Shown here in pieces: positions 17,406 through 27,471 of a stretch of DNA of 64,000 bases (position 1 is its first letter; the number at the start of each line of letters is the position of its first letter). Position numbers and translations under genes: made by a program. The notes under the pieces are model-generated. The model had not been told where the DNA came from. It made no database searches and saw only the letters and a program-made list of their open reading frames with translations. The DNA comes from Streptomyces sp. RB17 (lineage in GTDB: Bacteria > Actinomycetota > Actinomycetes > Streptomycetales > Streptomycetaceae): NCBI RefSeq assembly GCF_009604455.1, contig NZ_WEGL01000002.1:124001-188000 (forward strand), given 5' to 3'.

Positions 17406-17469
17406 TACGCCGAGTCGCGGACGGCCGAGCCGTCCCCGGGTTCGAGGGCACTTCGAGCACGAACTTCAC
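17369..17469 (-). pseudogene. Remnant of a small conserved protein gene (internal deletion)
   Basis: A GTG at 17469 with AGGAGG 10 bases upstream opens MKFVLEV. Within eight codons this frame loses sense. The neighbouring frame reads LEPGDGSAVRDSAYQEVGAW and RVVAS, then a stop at 17369. The two parts look like the N- and C-terminal ends of small (60-70 residue) Streptomyces proteins that begin MKFVLEV and end in a D-SAY-EVG-WRV motif. The middle is missing. The hexamer CTCGAA occurs twice at the join, consistent with a deletion between short direct repeats. The family recollection is mine and unverified. Confidence 0.4.
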
Positions 17470-17525
17470 GCCTGTCCCGCCTCCTTCGGCTCTGCGGCCC
17501 TGGCCTCCATCGTTTCTTTGAAGGA

Positions 17526-17590
17526 CGTGTGAGACTTTCGCGGCGAAATCCCCAGCGACTTGAGGACATCGGCTGCGAAAGTCTCACACG
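17526..17590. terminator. 16-bp perfect inverted repeat at the 3' end of the reductase gene
   Basis: CGTGTGAGACTTTCGC (17526-17541) and its exact reverse complement (17575-17590) flank a 33-base spacer. The right arm covers the stop codon of the minus-strand reductase gene. It is probably its terminator, though the long loop and absence of a T-tract make the role uncertain. Confidence 0.55.
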
Positions 17591-18783
17591 GGGGAGGAGA
17601 CGCCCGGGGCCGTGGCCGCGACCCGGAAGGTGATCCCCGCGGCGCGCAGCCGCTCGGTCAGGGCGTCACCCATCGCCTGCGCCGTGGTGACCTGCCCGGC
17701 CGTCGGCGGGAGATCGTCGAACGCCAGGCTGAGCGCCGCCTCCGCGAACATCTTCGCCGTCTCGTCGTAGCCGGGGTCGCCGCCCGCGACCTCCGTGAAC
17801 ACGCGCCGCCCGCCGCCCTCGCCGACGAACCGCACCGCGAACCGGCTGCGTGCCCGCCGCTCCGCGCTCGGCCCGTCGCCCGGCTGCAGCCGGCCCGACA
17901 ACCAGCGCCGAGCGGGCGGCAGTTGGGCGGCCGCGAGCACCGCGCCGACGGCGGCGACGCCGCCGAGGGCGACCGGCAGGTGCCGCACCGCCGCGTAGTG
18001 CCGGTAGCGGAAGTCGGGGCCGTACCGGTCGAGCGCCTTTGCCGAGCGGCGCACGATCTGCGGGTCGACGGTCGGCAACGGCAGCGCCCACGCGCCCACC
18101 TCCTGGGCGAACCGGGGCGCGCCTGTCGGCGCCGCGACCCGGCGTCCCATCAGCCGCGGCTCGTGCCGGCCCCGTTCGCGCGCCGCGGCCAGCAGCTGCC
18201 GGCCGCGCGCGAACTGGTTCAGCGCCGAGGCCAGAGTGCCGCCGGAGAAGGCCGCGTCGGCGGTCACGTATCCGTCCACGGTAAGCGGCACGCCCTCCGG
18301 CAGCTGCCGGACCGTGAAGTACACGCCGAGGTCGTGGGGCACGGAGTCGAAGCCGCACGCGTGCACCAGGCGCGCGCCCGTCTCCCTCGCGCGTGCGTCG
18401 TGCCGGACGTACATCAGGTCCACGAACTCCGGCTCGCCGGTCAGGTCGAGGTAGTCGGTTCCGGCGTCCGCGCAGGCGGCGACCAGGTCCTCGCCGTAAA
18501 GCACGTACGGCCCGACGGTCGTGGCGACCACGCGCGCGTGCTCGGCGAGGGCGCGCAGGGTCGCGTGTTCGGTGACGTCGGCCCGCAGGACGCCGACGTC
18601 CGCGCCGCCCGGCAGGCGCTCGCGCAGCCGCTCCAGCCTGCGTTCGTCGCGGCCGGCCACCGCCCAGCGCAGGCCCTTCGGCGCGTGCGCGGCGAGATAC
18701 TCCGCCGTGAGGGTACCGACGAAGCCGGTGGCCCCGAAAAGCACGAGGTCGTAGGGACGGTCCATCCTTTTCAGCCTGCTCAT
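17584..18783 (-). CDS. Saccharopine dehydrogenase-like NAD(P)-binding reductase (trans-acting enoyl reductase type)
   Basis: A 399-residue protein with an N-terminal Rossmann fold (DLVLFGATGFVGTLTAEYL, then AVAGRDERRLERL). The following DYLDLTGEPEFVD and HACGFDSVPHDLGV motifs are characteristic of the saccharopine dehydrogenase-like/mycobacterial trans-acting enoyl reductase family. Mycobacterial members reduce acyl intermediates of phthiocerol lipids; the Streptomyces role is unknown. ATG 18783 has AAGGGG at close spacing; an internal ATG at 18765 is possible. A short hydrophobic segment at about residue 260-280 (VALGGVAAVGAVLAAA) could associate with membrane. Monocistronic, ending in a long inverted repeat. 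Confidence 0.88.
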   Translation of the reverse strand: MSRLKRMDRPYDLVLFGATGFVGTLTAEYLAAHAPKGLRWAVAGRDERRLERLRERLPGGADVGVLRADVTEHATLRALAEHARVVATTVGPYVLYGEDLVAACADAGTDYLDLTGEPEFVDLMYVRHDARARETGARLVHACGFDSVPHDLGVYFTVRQLPEGVPLTVDGYVTADAAFSGGTLASALNQFARGRQLLAAARERGRHEPRLMGRRVAAPTGAPRFAQEVGAWALPLPTVDPQIVRRSAKALDRYGPDFRYRHYAAVRHLPVALGGVAAVGAVLAAAQLPPARRWLSGRLQPGDGPSAERRARSRFAVRFVGEGGGRRVFTEVAGGDPGYDETAKMFAEAALSLAFDDLPPTAGQVTTAQAMGDALTERLRAAGITFRVAATAPGVSSPV

Positions 18784-19164
18784 GACACCCCTTGCTCCCG
18801 CAGCCCGCGCCGCTGTCGGTGGCTGAGGCTAGCGTGAGGAGTGCGAGTGTCGACGACCAGCCCGGAGGCAGTGGTGGCCGCAGCCAGGAACGCCCCGACG
18901 AAGCGGGACGAAATGTGCTGGTTTCCCCCTTGGCCGCGGGGTCGGCCCGCCGTGCGAGTCGGGTGAGGAGCGCTGTCGGTCGACGCCCGAAACACTCGAC
19001 GGCCGGATTCGCGCGGGTCTCCAGACGCACATGGGTCGGGTGGTCCGTGCCGGTCCGGGCACTTGACTAAGCGCTTGCTCGTTAGGTCTTGTGTCCGGTG
19101 GAACACGTTCTTAGCATCACCGGTGTTACATCAGTTGTGTCACACACCCTTGGGGGCTGGACGC
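18784..19164. promoter_or_regulatory. Divergent promoter region of the reductase gene and the beta-oxidation operon
   Basis: This 381-bp non-coding gap holds a good promoter for the rightward operon: TTGTGT (19089-19094) and TAGCAT (19112-19117) with a 17-bp spacer, giving a start near 19124. Just upstream is CTAA-N11-TTAG (19067-19085) with the core AAGCGCTTGCT, a composition typical of TetR-type operators before acyl-CoA metabolism genes. The palindrome CACCGGTG (19118-19125) sits at the start site. Nothing coding was recognised in 18784-19060. Confidence 0.5.
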
Positions 19165-20351
19165 ATGACGACGGCAGGGACGCCGGCGGCGCCGGGCGGC
19201 GGGCCGCTCTCCGGGGTGCGCGTGGTCGAGCTGGCCGGCATCGGGCCGGGCCCGTTCGCCGCCATGCTCCTCGCCGACCTGGGCGCGGACGTGGTCCGCG
19301 TGGACCGGCCGGGCGGCCCCGGCCTCGGCATCGACCCCGCGTACGACGTCACCAACCGCAACAAGCGCTCGGTCGTGGTCGACCTGAAGGCACCGGACGG
19401 CCCCGCGCGCGTGCTGGACCTCGCCGAGCGGGCCGACATCCTCATGGAGGGCTACCGCCCGGGTGTCGCCGAGCGCCTCGGCGTCGGCCCCGGGGAGTGC
19501 CACGCCCGCAACCCGCGCCTGGTCTACGGCCGCATGACCGGCTGGGGTCAGGACGGCCCGCTCGCCGACCGCGCGGGCCACGACGTGGCCTACATCGCGC
19601 TGACCGGCACCCTCGGCATGACCGGCCGCCCGGAGGAGGCCCCGGTCTTCCCCGCCAACCTGCTCGGGGACTACGCCGGCGGCTCTCTCTACCTGGTCGT
19701 CGGCGTCCTCGCCGCCCTGCACCACGCGCGCGTGACCGGCACCGGACAGGTCGTCGACGCCGCCATCGTCGACGGCACGGCCCACCTCTCGGCGATGATC
19801 CACGGCATGCTCGCGGCCGGCGGCTGGCAGGACCGGCGCGCCGCCAACCTTCTCGACGGCGGCTGCCCCTACTACGGCACCTACGAGACCGCCGACGGCA
19901 AGTACATGGCGGTCGGCGCCCTGGAGGGGCGGTTCTACGCGGAGTTCCTGCGTCTGCTCGACCTGGACGACCTGGCACCGGCCCACAAGGACGTCAGCCG
20001 CTGGGGCGAGCTGCGCGAGCGCGTCGCCGCCCGCTTCAAGTCCCGCACCCGCGACGAGTGGGCGGCCCTCTTCGAGGGAACCGACGCCTGTGTGGCTCCC
20101 GTGCTGTCCCTGCGCGAGGCCCCGCACCACCCGCACCTGGCCGCACGCGGCACCTTCACCGACCACGCCGGCATCACCCAGCCGGCCCCCGCCCCCCGCT
20201 TCTCCGCCACCCCCACGTCCGTCCGTACCGGGCCTGCCCTGCCGGGCGCCGACACGGAGGCGGTGGCGCGGGACTGGGGGACACCCGCACCCGTGAACGA
20301 CGACCCGGTCACCGACGCCGACCGACCCGGCCCACCCCGAAAGGCACCCCA

Positions 20352-20355
<4 letters not shown>
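19165..20355 (+). CDS. CaiB/BaiF (class III) CoA-transferase, alpha-methylacyl-CoA racemase-like
   Basis: A 396-residue family III CoA-transferase or racemase. The N-terminal [28 protein letters not shown] is diagnostic, followed by [12 protein letters not shown] and the [11 protein letters not shown] loop. Among family members the racemase branch carries the GHD motif and a downstream Asp/Glu rather than the CoA-transferase pattern, so alpha-methylacyl-CoA racemase, feeding branched acyl-CoAs into beta-oxidation, is the better guess. It is the first gene of the operon; its stop overlaps the GTG of the thiolase gene by 4 bp (GTGA), showing translational coupling. Confidence 0.9.
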
Positions 20356-21566
<1,211 letters not shown>

Positions 21567-21608
21567 ACTCCCCGCGGAAACACCGGACCTCAACGAAAGA
21601 CGACTGTC

Positions 21609-23792
21609 ATGACCGAGAGCACCACCATCCGCTGGGAGCAGGACGACACCGGTGTCGTCACCCTCGTCCTGGACGACCCCAACCAGTCCGCGAACACCAT
21701 GAACCAGGCGTTCCGCGCCTCCATCACGGCGATCGCCGCGCGCGCGGAGGCCGAGAAGGACTCCATCCGCGGCATCATCTACACCTCCGCCAAGAAGACC
21801 TTCTTCGCGGGCGGCGACCTCAAGGACATGATCAAGGCCGGTCCCGAGGACGCCCAGCAGGTCTTCGACACCGCGACCGAGATCAAGAACGCGCTGCGCC
21901 GCATCGAGACCCTCGGCAAGCCGGTCGTCGCAGCCATCAACGGCGCGGCCCTCGGCGGCGGCTACGAGATCGCGCTCGCCTCCCACCACCGCGTCGCCCT
22001 GGACGCACCCGGCTCCAAGATCGGCCTGCCCGAGGTGACCCTCGGCCTGCTCCCGGCGGGCGGCGGCGTCACCCGCACCGTGCGCCTGATGGGCATCACG
22101 GACGCGCTGCTGAAGGTGTTGCTCCAGGGCACCCAGTACAACCCGCGCCGCGCCCTGGAGAACGGCCTGGTCCACGACCTGGCCGGCACCGCCGAGGAGA
22201 TGCTGGCCAAGGCCCGCGCCTTCATCGACGCCCACCCCGAGTCGCACCAGCCCTGGGACCTCCCCGGCTACAAGATCCCGGGCGGCACCCCCGCGAACCC
22301 GAGGTTCGCCGCCAACCTGCCCGCGTTCCCGGCCAATCTGCGCAAGCAGACGAACGGCGCCCCCTACCCGGCCCCGCGCAACATCATGGCCGCGGCCGTC
22401 GAGGGCTCCCAGGTCGACTTCGAGAACGCGATCACCATCGAGACCCGCTACTTCACCGAGCTGGTCACCGGGCAGACCGCCAAGAACATGATCCAGGCGT
22501 TCTTCTTCGACCTCCAGGCCGTCAACTCCGGCGCCAACCGGCCCAAGGGCATCGAGCGCCGCCAGGTGCGCAAGGTCGCCGTCCTCGGCGCCGGCATGAT
22601 GGGCGCCGGCATCGCGTACTCCTGCGCCCGTGCCGGCATCGACGTGATCCTGAAGGACGTCTCCCTGGAGGCGGCGGCCAAGGGCAAGGGCTACTCCGAG
22701 AAGCTGTGCGCCAAGGCCGTCGCCAAGGGCCGTACCAGCCAGGAGAAGGCGGACGCCCTGCTCGCCCGGATCACGCCCTCCGCCGAGGCCGCCGACCTCG
22801 CGGGCTGCGACGCGGTGATCGAGGCCGTCTTCGAGGACACCGCGCTCAAGCACAAGGTGTTCCAGGAGATCGAGTCCGTCGTCGCGCCCGACGCGCTGCT
22901 GTGCTCCAACACCTCCACCCTGCCCATCACCACCCTCGCCGAGGGCGTGGAGCGCCAGGCCGACTTCATCGGGCTGCACTTCTTCTCCCCGGTCGACAAG
23001 ATGCCGCTGGTGGAGATCATCAAGGGCGAGCGCACCGGCGACGAGGCTCTGGCCCGGGCCTTCGACCTGGTCCGGCAGATCAACAAGACGCCGATCGTGG
23101 TGAACGACTCGCGCGGCTTCTTCACCTCCCGCGTGATCGGCCACTTCATCAATGAGGGCGTCGCCATGGTCGGCGAGGGGCTGGAGCCCGCCTCCGTGGA
23201 GCAGGCCGCCGCCCAGGCGGGCTATCCGGCCAAGGTTCTCTCCCTCATGGACGAACTGACCCTCACCCTCCCGCGCAAGATCCGCAACGAGACCAAGCGG
23301 GCCGTGGAGGAGGCGGGCGGCACCTGGAGCGCGCACCCGGCCGAGGCGGTCATCGACCGCATGGTGGACGAGTTCGGCCGCCCGGGCCGCAGCGGCGGCG
23401 CCGGCTTCTACGACTACACCGAGGACGGCAAGCGGGCCGGACTCTGGCCGGGCCTGCGCGAGCACTTCACCGAGCCCGGCCGTGAGATCCCGTTCCGGGA
23501 CATGCAGGAGCGGATGCTCTTCGCCGAGGCGCTCGACACCGTGCGCCTCCTGGAGGAGGGCGTCCTGACCTCGGTCGCCGACGCCAACATCGGCTCGATC
23601 TTCGGCATCGGCTTCCCCGGCTGGACCGGCGGTGTGCTCCAGTACATCAACGGCTACGAAGGGGGCCTGCCCGGATTCGTGGCCCGCGCGCGGGAGCTCG
23701 CCGAGGCCTACGGCGAGCGCTTCACCCCGCCCGCGCTGCTCGTGGAGAAGGCCGAGAAGGGGGAGCCGTTCGCCGATTCAGTCCGCTCCTGA
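21609..23792 (+). CDS. Fatty-acid oxidation multifunctional enzyme (enoyl-CoA hydratase / 3-hydroxyacyl-CoA dehydrogenase)
   Basis: A 727-residue FadB/FadJ-type alpha subunit. The crotonase domain (about 1-190) has the oxyanion-hole segments FFAGGDLKDM and NGAALGGGYEIALA. A linker leads to the NAD-binding 3-hydroxyacyl-CoA dehydrogenase domain from about 320 (VAVLGAGMMGAGIAY), with the catalytic His region in LHFFSPVDKMPLVEII. The C-terminal 3HCDH helical domain follows. ATG 21609 is preceded by GAAAGACGA. It works with the adjacent thiolase as the oxidation complex. Its 3' end overlaps the MerR gene by 15 bp tail to tail. Confidence 0.95.
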   Translation: MTESTTIRWEQDDTGVVTLVLDDPNQSANTMNQAFRASITAIAARAEAEKDSIRGIIYTSAKKTFFAGGDLKDMIKAGPEDAQQVFDTATEIKNALRRIETLGKPVVAAINGAALGGGYEIALASHHRVALDAPGSKIGLPEVTLGLLPAGGGVTRTVRLMGITDALLKVLLQGTQYNPRRALENGLVHDLAGTAEEMLAKARAFIDAHPESHQPWDLPGYKIPGGTPANPRFAANLPAFPANLRKQTNGAPYPAPRNIMAAAVEGSQVDFENAITIETRYFTELVTGQTAKNMIQAFFFDLQAVNSGANRPKGIERRQVRKVAVLGAGMMGAGIAYSCARAGIDVILKDVSLEAAAKGKGYSEKLCAKAVAKGRTSQEKADALLARITPSAEAADLAGCDAVIEAVFEDTALKHKVFQEIESVVAPDALLCSNTSTLPITTLAEGVERQADFIGLHFFSPVDKMPLVEIIKGERTGDEALARAFDLVRQINKTPIVVNDSRGFFTSRVIGHFINEGVAMVGEGLEPASVEQAAAQAGYPAKVLSLMDELTLTLPRKIRNETKRAVEEAGGTWSAHPAEAVIDRMVDEFGRPGRSGGAGFYDYTEDGKRAGLWPGLREHFTEPGREIPFRDMQERMLFAEALDTVRLLEEGVLTSVADANIGSIFGIGFPGWTGGVLQYINGYEGGLPGFVARARELAEAYGERFTPPALLVEKAEKGEPFADSVRS

Positions 23793-24515
23793 GCCGGGCC
23801 CGGCCGGTTCCGGCCGGGTGACCCACTCCCTCAGCTCTTCCCGCAGCGAGCGCTGGAACGTCGTCAGCAGCGCCTGCACCACCAGCGGGTGCATGTGCGC
23901 CGACAGGGACTTCACATCCCGGGCGTCACGCTCCTCCACCTCGCCGCGGAAGAGCTGGGAGAGCTCGTGAGCCGCGGCGCGCGAGTGCTCGACGAGCACC
24001 TTGCGCGCCGCGAGGATCACCTCGTGCGACAGCGGTACGTCGAGCAGCTGCACACCGAGCCGAAGCAGCCCGGAGTCGACCCGGAAGGTGCCGCCCTCCG
24101 CACCCTCGGCCTCCTTGAGGACGTTCATCGCCGCCAGCCGTTCCACGTCCTCCGCGGCGAGCGGCCGTCCGGCCCGCCGCTCCAGCTCCTCCCACGAGAG
24201 CGTGTCGGCCGCGTCCGGCGCCCAGGACGCGACCACCGCGCGGTGGATGGCCAGTTCGTGCGGGGAGAGGTCCGCGGGCAGCTGCCTGAGGTAACGCTCG
24301 ATCGCCGACAGGGTCATGCCCTGCTGCTGCAACTCCTCGATGAGGGCCAGCCGCGCCAGATGGTCCGGCCCGTAGTGCCCCACCCGGCGCGGCCCGATCA
24401 CCGGGGGCGGCAGCAGACCCTTGCTGCCGTAGAACCGGACGGTGCGCACCGTGACGCCCGCCCGGGCGGCCAGCTCGTCGACGGTGAGGGGCGATTCCCC
24501 GGCATCGGTCGTCAT
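23778..24515 (-). CDS. MerR-family transcriptional regulator
   Basis: A 245-residue regulator with an N-terminal MerR HTH (LTVDELAARAGVTVRTVRFY followed by GSKGLLPPPV), a second recognition segment, and a dimerisation coil (ALIEELQQQGMTLSAIERYL). The long C-terminal domain (about 95-245) is Leu/Glu/Arg-rich and helical, without metal-binding cysteines, so it is not a metal or SoxR sensor. It faces and overlaps the beta-oxidation operon, which makes it a plausible regulator of fatty-acid use. A 17-bp near-perfect dyad 18 bp upstream of its start suggests autoregulation. ATG 24515 is the best start. Confidence 0.9.
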   Translation of the reverse strand: MTTDAGESPLTVDELAARAGVTVRTVRFYGSKGLLPPPVIGPRRVGHYGPDHLARLALIEELQQQGMTLSAIERYLRQLPADLSPHELAIHRAVVASWAPDAADTLSWEELERRAGRPLAAEDVERLAAMNVLKEAEGAEGGTFRVDSGLLRLGVQLLDVPLSHEVILAARKVLVEHSRAAAHELSQLFRGEVEERDARDVKSLSAHMHPLVVQALLTTFQRSLREELREWVTRPEPAGPGSGAD

Positions 24516-24532
24516 GTGCAGCAGTATCACTG

Positions 24533-24549
24533 TCTCACCAATGGTGTGA
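24533..24549. promoter_or_regulatory. Dyad operator at the MerR promoter
   Basis: TCTCACCA-A-TGGTGTGA, a dyad with 7 of 8 arm bases matched, lies 18 bp upstream of the MerR start codon in the gap to the permease gene. On the minus strand a TGATAC-like -10 follows it, so the dyad would lie in the promoter spacer, the usual place for MerR binding. It is probably the autoregulatory site. Confidence 0.5.
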
Positions 24550-24749
24550 AACCCCGGGTGAACGTCATGTGGACTCTGCGTTGATCATGTGAGAAGTAAC
24601 GCTGTGTGACATGGGCCACCGCGTAGGGGTGGATCCATCTGGGAAGCTGCTGGCTTGGTCTGTGCCGCGACTCGACAGGGTGGTGCGGACCGAGCCCTGC
24701 ACGTCCCCCGGACCCACGAGGTCCGGGCGCACCAGGAAGTGAACCACCC

Positions 24750-26216
24750 GTGAGCAAGGACGCCGTGGAATCGGCACAGGTCACCGCCCCCACCCAGGCG
24801 GCCCAGACGCCCGCGGACGCGGGCGACGCCGGTTACAGCAAGGACCTCAAGGCCCGCCACGTCAACATGATCGCCATCGGCGGCGCCATCGGCACCGGAC
24901 TCCTCCTGGGCGCCGGCGGCCGCCTGCACAACGCGGGCCCGGCACTCGCCCTGGCCTACCTGGTGTGCGGCGTCTTCGCCTTCTTCGTCGTCCGGGCCCT
25001 CGGCGAGCTGGTCCTGTACCGCCCGTCCTCCGGGTCCTTCGTGTCCTACGCGCGCGAGTTCCTCGGCGAGAAGGGCGCCTACGTCGCCGGCTGGATGTAC
25101 TTCCTGAACTGGTCGACCACCGGCATCGCCGACATCACCGCGATCGCGCTCTACACGCACTACTGGAGCATGTTCACCAGCATTCCCCAGTGGGTGCTCG
25201 CCCTGATCGCCCTCGCGGTGGTCCTGGCCGTGAACCTGATCTCGGTGAAGATCTTCGGCGAGATGGAGTTCTGGTTCGCGATCATCAAGGTCGCCACCAT
25301 CGTCGGCTTCATGCTGATCAGCATTTTCCTGCTCGCCACCCAGCACAAGGTCGGCGGCCACACCCCCGGCCTGAGCGTCATCAGCGACCACGGCGGACTC
25401 TTCCCGCACGGCGCGATGCCGGTCGTCCTGGTCATGCAGGGCGTGATCTTCGCCTACGCCGCACTGGAGCTGGTCGGCGTGGCCGCAGGCGAGACCGCCG
25501 AGCCGGAGAAGGTCGTCCCGCGCGCGGTGAACTCGATCATGTGGCGTGTGGGCCTGTTCTACGTCGGCTCGGTCGTGCTGCTCGCCCTGCTGCTGCCCGG
25601 CTCGGTGTACTCCGCCGACGAGAGCCCGTTCGTCACGGTCCTGTCGAAGATCGGCGTCCCCGCGGCCGGTGACGTGATGAACCTGGTCGTCCTGACCGCC
25701 GCCATGTCCTCGCTGAACTCCGGCCTGTACTCCACCGGCCGCATCCTGCGCTCCATGGCCATGGCGGGCTCCGCCCCGAAGTTCACCGCCCGCATGAACC
25801 GCAGCCAGGTGCCCTACGGCGGCATCCTGCTGACCTGCGCGGTCTGTGTGCTCGGCGTCGGCCTGAACTACCTGATGCCGAGCCAGGCCTTCGAGATCGT
25901 GCTGAACGTCGCCTCCCTCGGCATCATCAGCACCTGGGTGATCATCATGCTCTGCCACATGATCTTCGTCCGCCGCGCCCGTGCGGGCCTGGCGACCCGG
26001 CCGCACTTCCAGCTGAAGTTCAGCCCGGTCACCGAGATCGCCACGATCGCGTTCCTGCTGATCTGCCTCGGCATGATGTGGAACGACCCCGACGTCGGCC
26101 GGAAGACCATCCTGCTGATTCCGGTGATCGCCGTCATGCTGGTCGCTGGCTGGTTCGGCGTGCGCCGCCGGGTGTCGAAGAACACCGACCAGGAGCTCAC
26201 GGAGCTGACGAAGTAG
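24750..26216 (+). CDS. Amino-acid permease, APC family (L-asparagine permease-like)
   Basis: A 488-residue integral membrane transporter of the amino acid-polyamine-organocation superfamily. The N-terminal cytoplasmic tail (1-30) is followed by the consensus amphipathic motif KARHVNMIAIGGAIGTGLLLG that opens TM1, and about 12 hydrophobic segments in all. Sub-family signs (NWSTTGIADITA, EMEFWFAIIKV, NSGLYSTGR) fit the asparagine/GABA/aromatic permease branch and most resemble AnsP. GTG 24750 has AGGAAG upstream. It imports an amino acid in symport with H+ into the cell. It is monocistronic; the downstream 42 bp lead into the macrodomain remnant. Confidence 0.9.
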   Translation: MSKDAVESAQVTAPTQAAQTPADAGDAGYSKDLKARHVNMIAIGGAIGTGLLLGAGGRLHNAGPALALAYLVCGVFAFFVVRALGELVLYRPSSGSFVSYAREFLGEKGAYVAGWMYFLNWSTTGIADITAIALYTHYWSMFTSIPQWVLALIALAVVLAVNLISVKIFGEMEFWFAIIKVATIVGFMLISIFLLATQHKVGGHTPGLSVISDHGGLFPHGAMPVVLVMQGVIFAYAALELVGVAAGETAEPEKVVPRAVNSIMWRVGLFYVGSVVLLALLLPGSVYSADESPFVTVLSKIGVPAAGDVMNLVVLTAAMSSLNSGLYSTGRILRSMAMAGSAPKFTARMNRSQVPYGGILLTCAVCVLGVGLNYLMPSQAFEIVLNVASLGIISTWVIIMLCHMIFVRRARAGLATRPHFQLKFSPVTEIATIAFLLICLGMMWNDPDVGRKTILLIPVIAVMLVAGWFGVRRRVSKNTDQELTELTK

Positions 26217-26258
26217 CAGCTCAACGCCACTGTCAGTGGCATCGCCCACGGTGGCGTC

Positions 26259-26546
26259 ATGTCGGAGATCACGTATGTCCGGGGTGACGCCACCGGAGCC
26301 GGAGACGGCGCACAGAGCCTGGCACCGCGACCGCGCACACGACGACTTCGGCCTGGGCGCGGTCCAGCTGGTCCGGACCGGCTCGCCGGCGAAGTGATCG
26401 AACTGGGCGCGTCCGTGCACATGCCCCGCATAGGCTGCGGCCTTGCGGGCGGCACCTGGTCCCGCAAAGAGCCGTTCATCACCGAGCGGCTGGTGAAGCG
26501 CGGCATCGAGGTGACCGTGTACGACCATGGTGAGGGCGGCGGATGA
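26259..26546 (+). pseudogene. Macrodomain (ADP-ribose-binding) protein gene with internal deletions
   Basis: The ATG at 26259 opens MSEITYVRGDATG, the start of Streptomyces macrodomain proteins. The 3' part reads VIELGASVHMPRIGCGLAGG then TW, ending in VTVYDHGEGGG. The glycine-rich ADP-ribose loop is in this half. Between them (about 26308-26378) the conserved sequence AHRAWHRDRAHDDFGLGAVQ is found only in a second frame. The open 95-residue frame therefore reads the middle out of register. The intact family is about 150 residues: a segment with the CNDLGGWGKGF-type catalytic loop and another before LAGE are missing. Two deletions cancel in frame, so it could still be translated but not folded normally. 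Its stop overlaps the PfkB start (ATGA). Confidence 0.75.
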
Positions 26547-27460
26547 GCTCACAGACCCCTGCGGCGGACGTCCTGGTGCTGGGCGGAGCCGGTGTGGACA
26601 CGATCATCCACGTCCCCGAGCTGCCCCTCCCGTACGCCGACAGCTACATGATCGACTCCGGCATCCGCACCCGAGCCGGGCAGACCGGCGACTTCGTGGC
26701 GCTGGGCCTCGCCGCACTCGGCCTGCGCACCCACCACCTCGACCTGCTGGGGGCCGACCCCGAGGGCGACCTCGTGCGGGCCCTGCACCGCGAGCACGGC
26801 ATCGGACTGACCGCACTCCCGCAGCCCGCCGGCACCAAACGGGCGGTCAACCTCGTCGGTCCGGACGGCCGCCGCCTGTCCCTGTACGACACCAGCCGGG
26901 CCCGCCCCGGCGACCTCTTCCCACCCGAGACGCTGCGCGCGCTGGCCGGGGCGAGCCGGCATGTGCACGTGACCATCACCCAGCCCTGCGCCGAGGCCCT
27001 GCCGGTCCTGGCCGCGACGGGCGTACCTCTGTCCACGGATCTGCACGACTGGGACGGCGAGAACGCCTACCACGAGCCGTTCGCCCATGCGGCGGACGTC
27101 GTCTTCCTGTCGGCCGCGGCCCTGACCGACCCCGAGCGCACCATGCGGCGCATCGCCGAGCAGGGCCGGGCGGAGGTGGTCGTCGCCACCGCCGGAGCCG
27201 AGGGCGCGTATCTGCTGGCCGACGGCGAGCTGACCCGCGTGCCCGCGGCGGTGCCGCCCGCGCCGGTGGTGGACTCCAACGGCGCGGGCGACGCCTTCGC
27301 CGCCGCGTTCCTCTACGGCCGCCTCGCCGGCGAGCCGCCCGAGACCTGCGCCCGCTACGGCGCGGTCGCGGGTGCGTACGCCTGCACCGTCCCGGCCTCC
27401 CGTGCCGAGTCGATAGCCCAGGACGAGCTGCTCAGGCGGGCGGCGGAAGCGAGACCCTGA
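26543..27460 (+). CDS. PfkB-family carbohydrate/nucleoside kinase
   Basis: A 305-residue ribokinase-fold kinase. The N-terminal glycine motif is DVLVLGGAGVDTI and the C-terminal PfkB signature is DSNGAGDAFAAAFLYGRL, where Asp of the GAGD is the catalytic base and the Gly-rich turn forms the anion hole. The usual Thr after the first Asp is replaced by Ser-Asn (DSNGAGD). The substrate could be a sugar or nucleoside. The start ATG 26543 overlaps the stop of the macrodomain remnant by four bases, so the two were one operon; ADP-ribose metabolism is a tempting but unproved link. Confidence 0.88.
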   Translation: MSSQTPAADVLVLGGAGVDTIIHVPELPLPYADSYMIDSGIRTRAGQTGDFVALGLAALGLRTHHLDLLGADPEGDLVRALHREHGIGLTALPQPAGTKRAVNLVGPDGRRLSLYDTSRARPGDLFPPETLRALAGASRHVHVTITQPCAEALPVLAATGVPLSTDLHDWDGENAYHEPFAHAADVVFLSAAALTDPERTMRRIAEQGRAEVVVATAGAEGAYLLADGELTRVPAAVPPAPVVDSNGAGDAFAAAFLYGRLAGEPPETCARYGAVAGAYACTVPASRAESIAQDELLRRAAEARP

Positions 27461-27471
27461 ACAGTGCCGGT

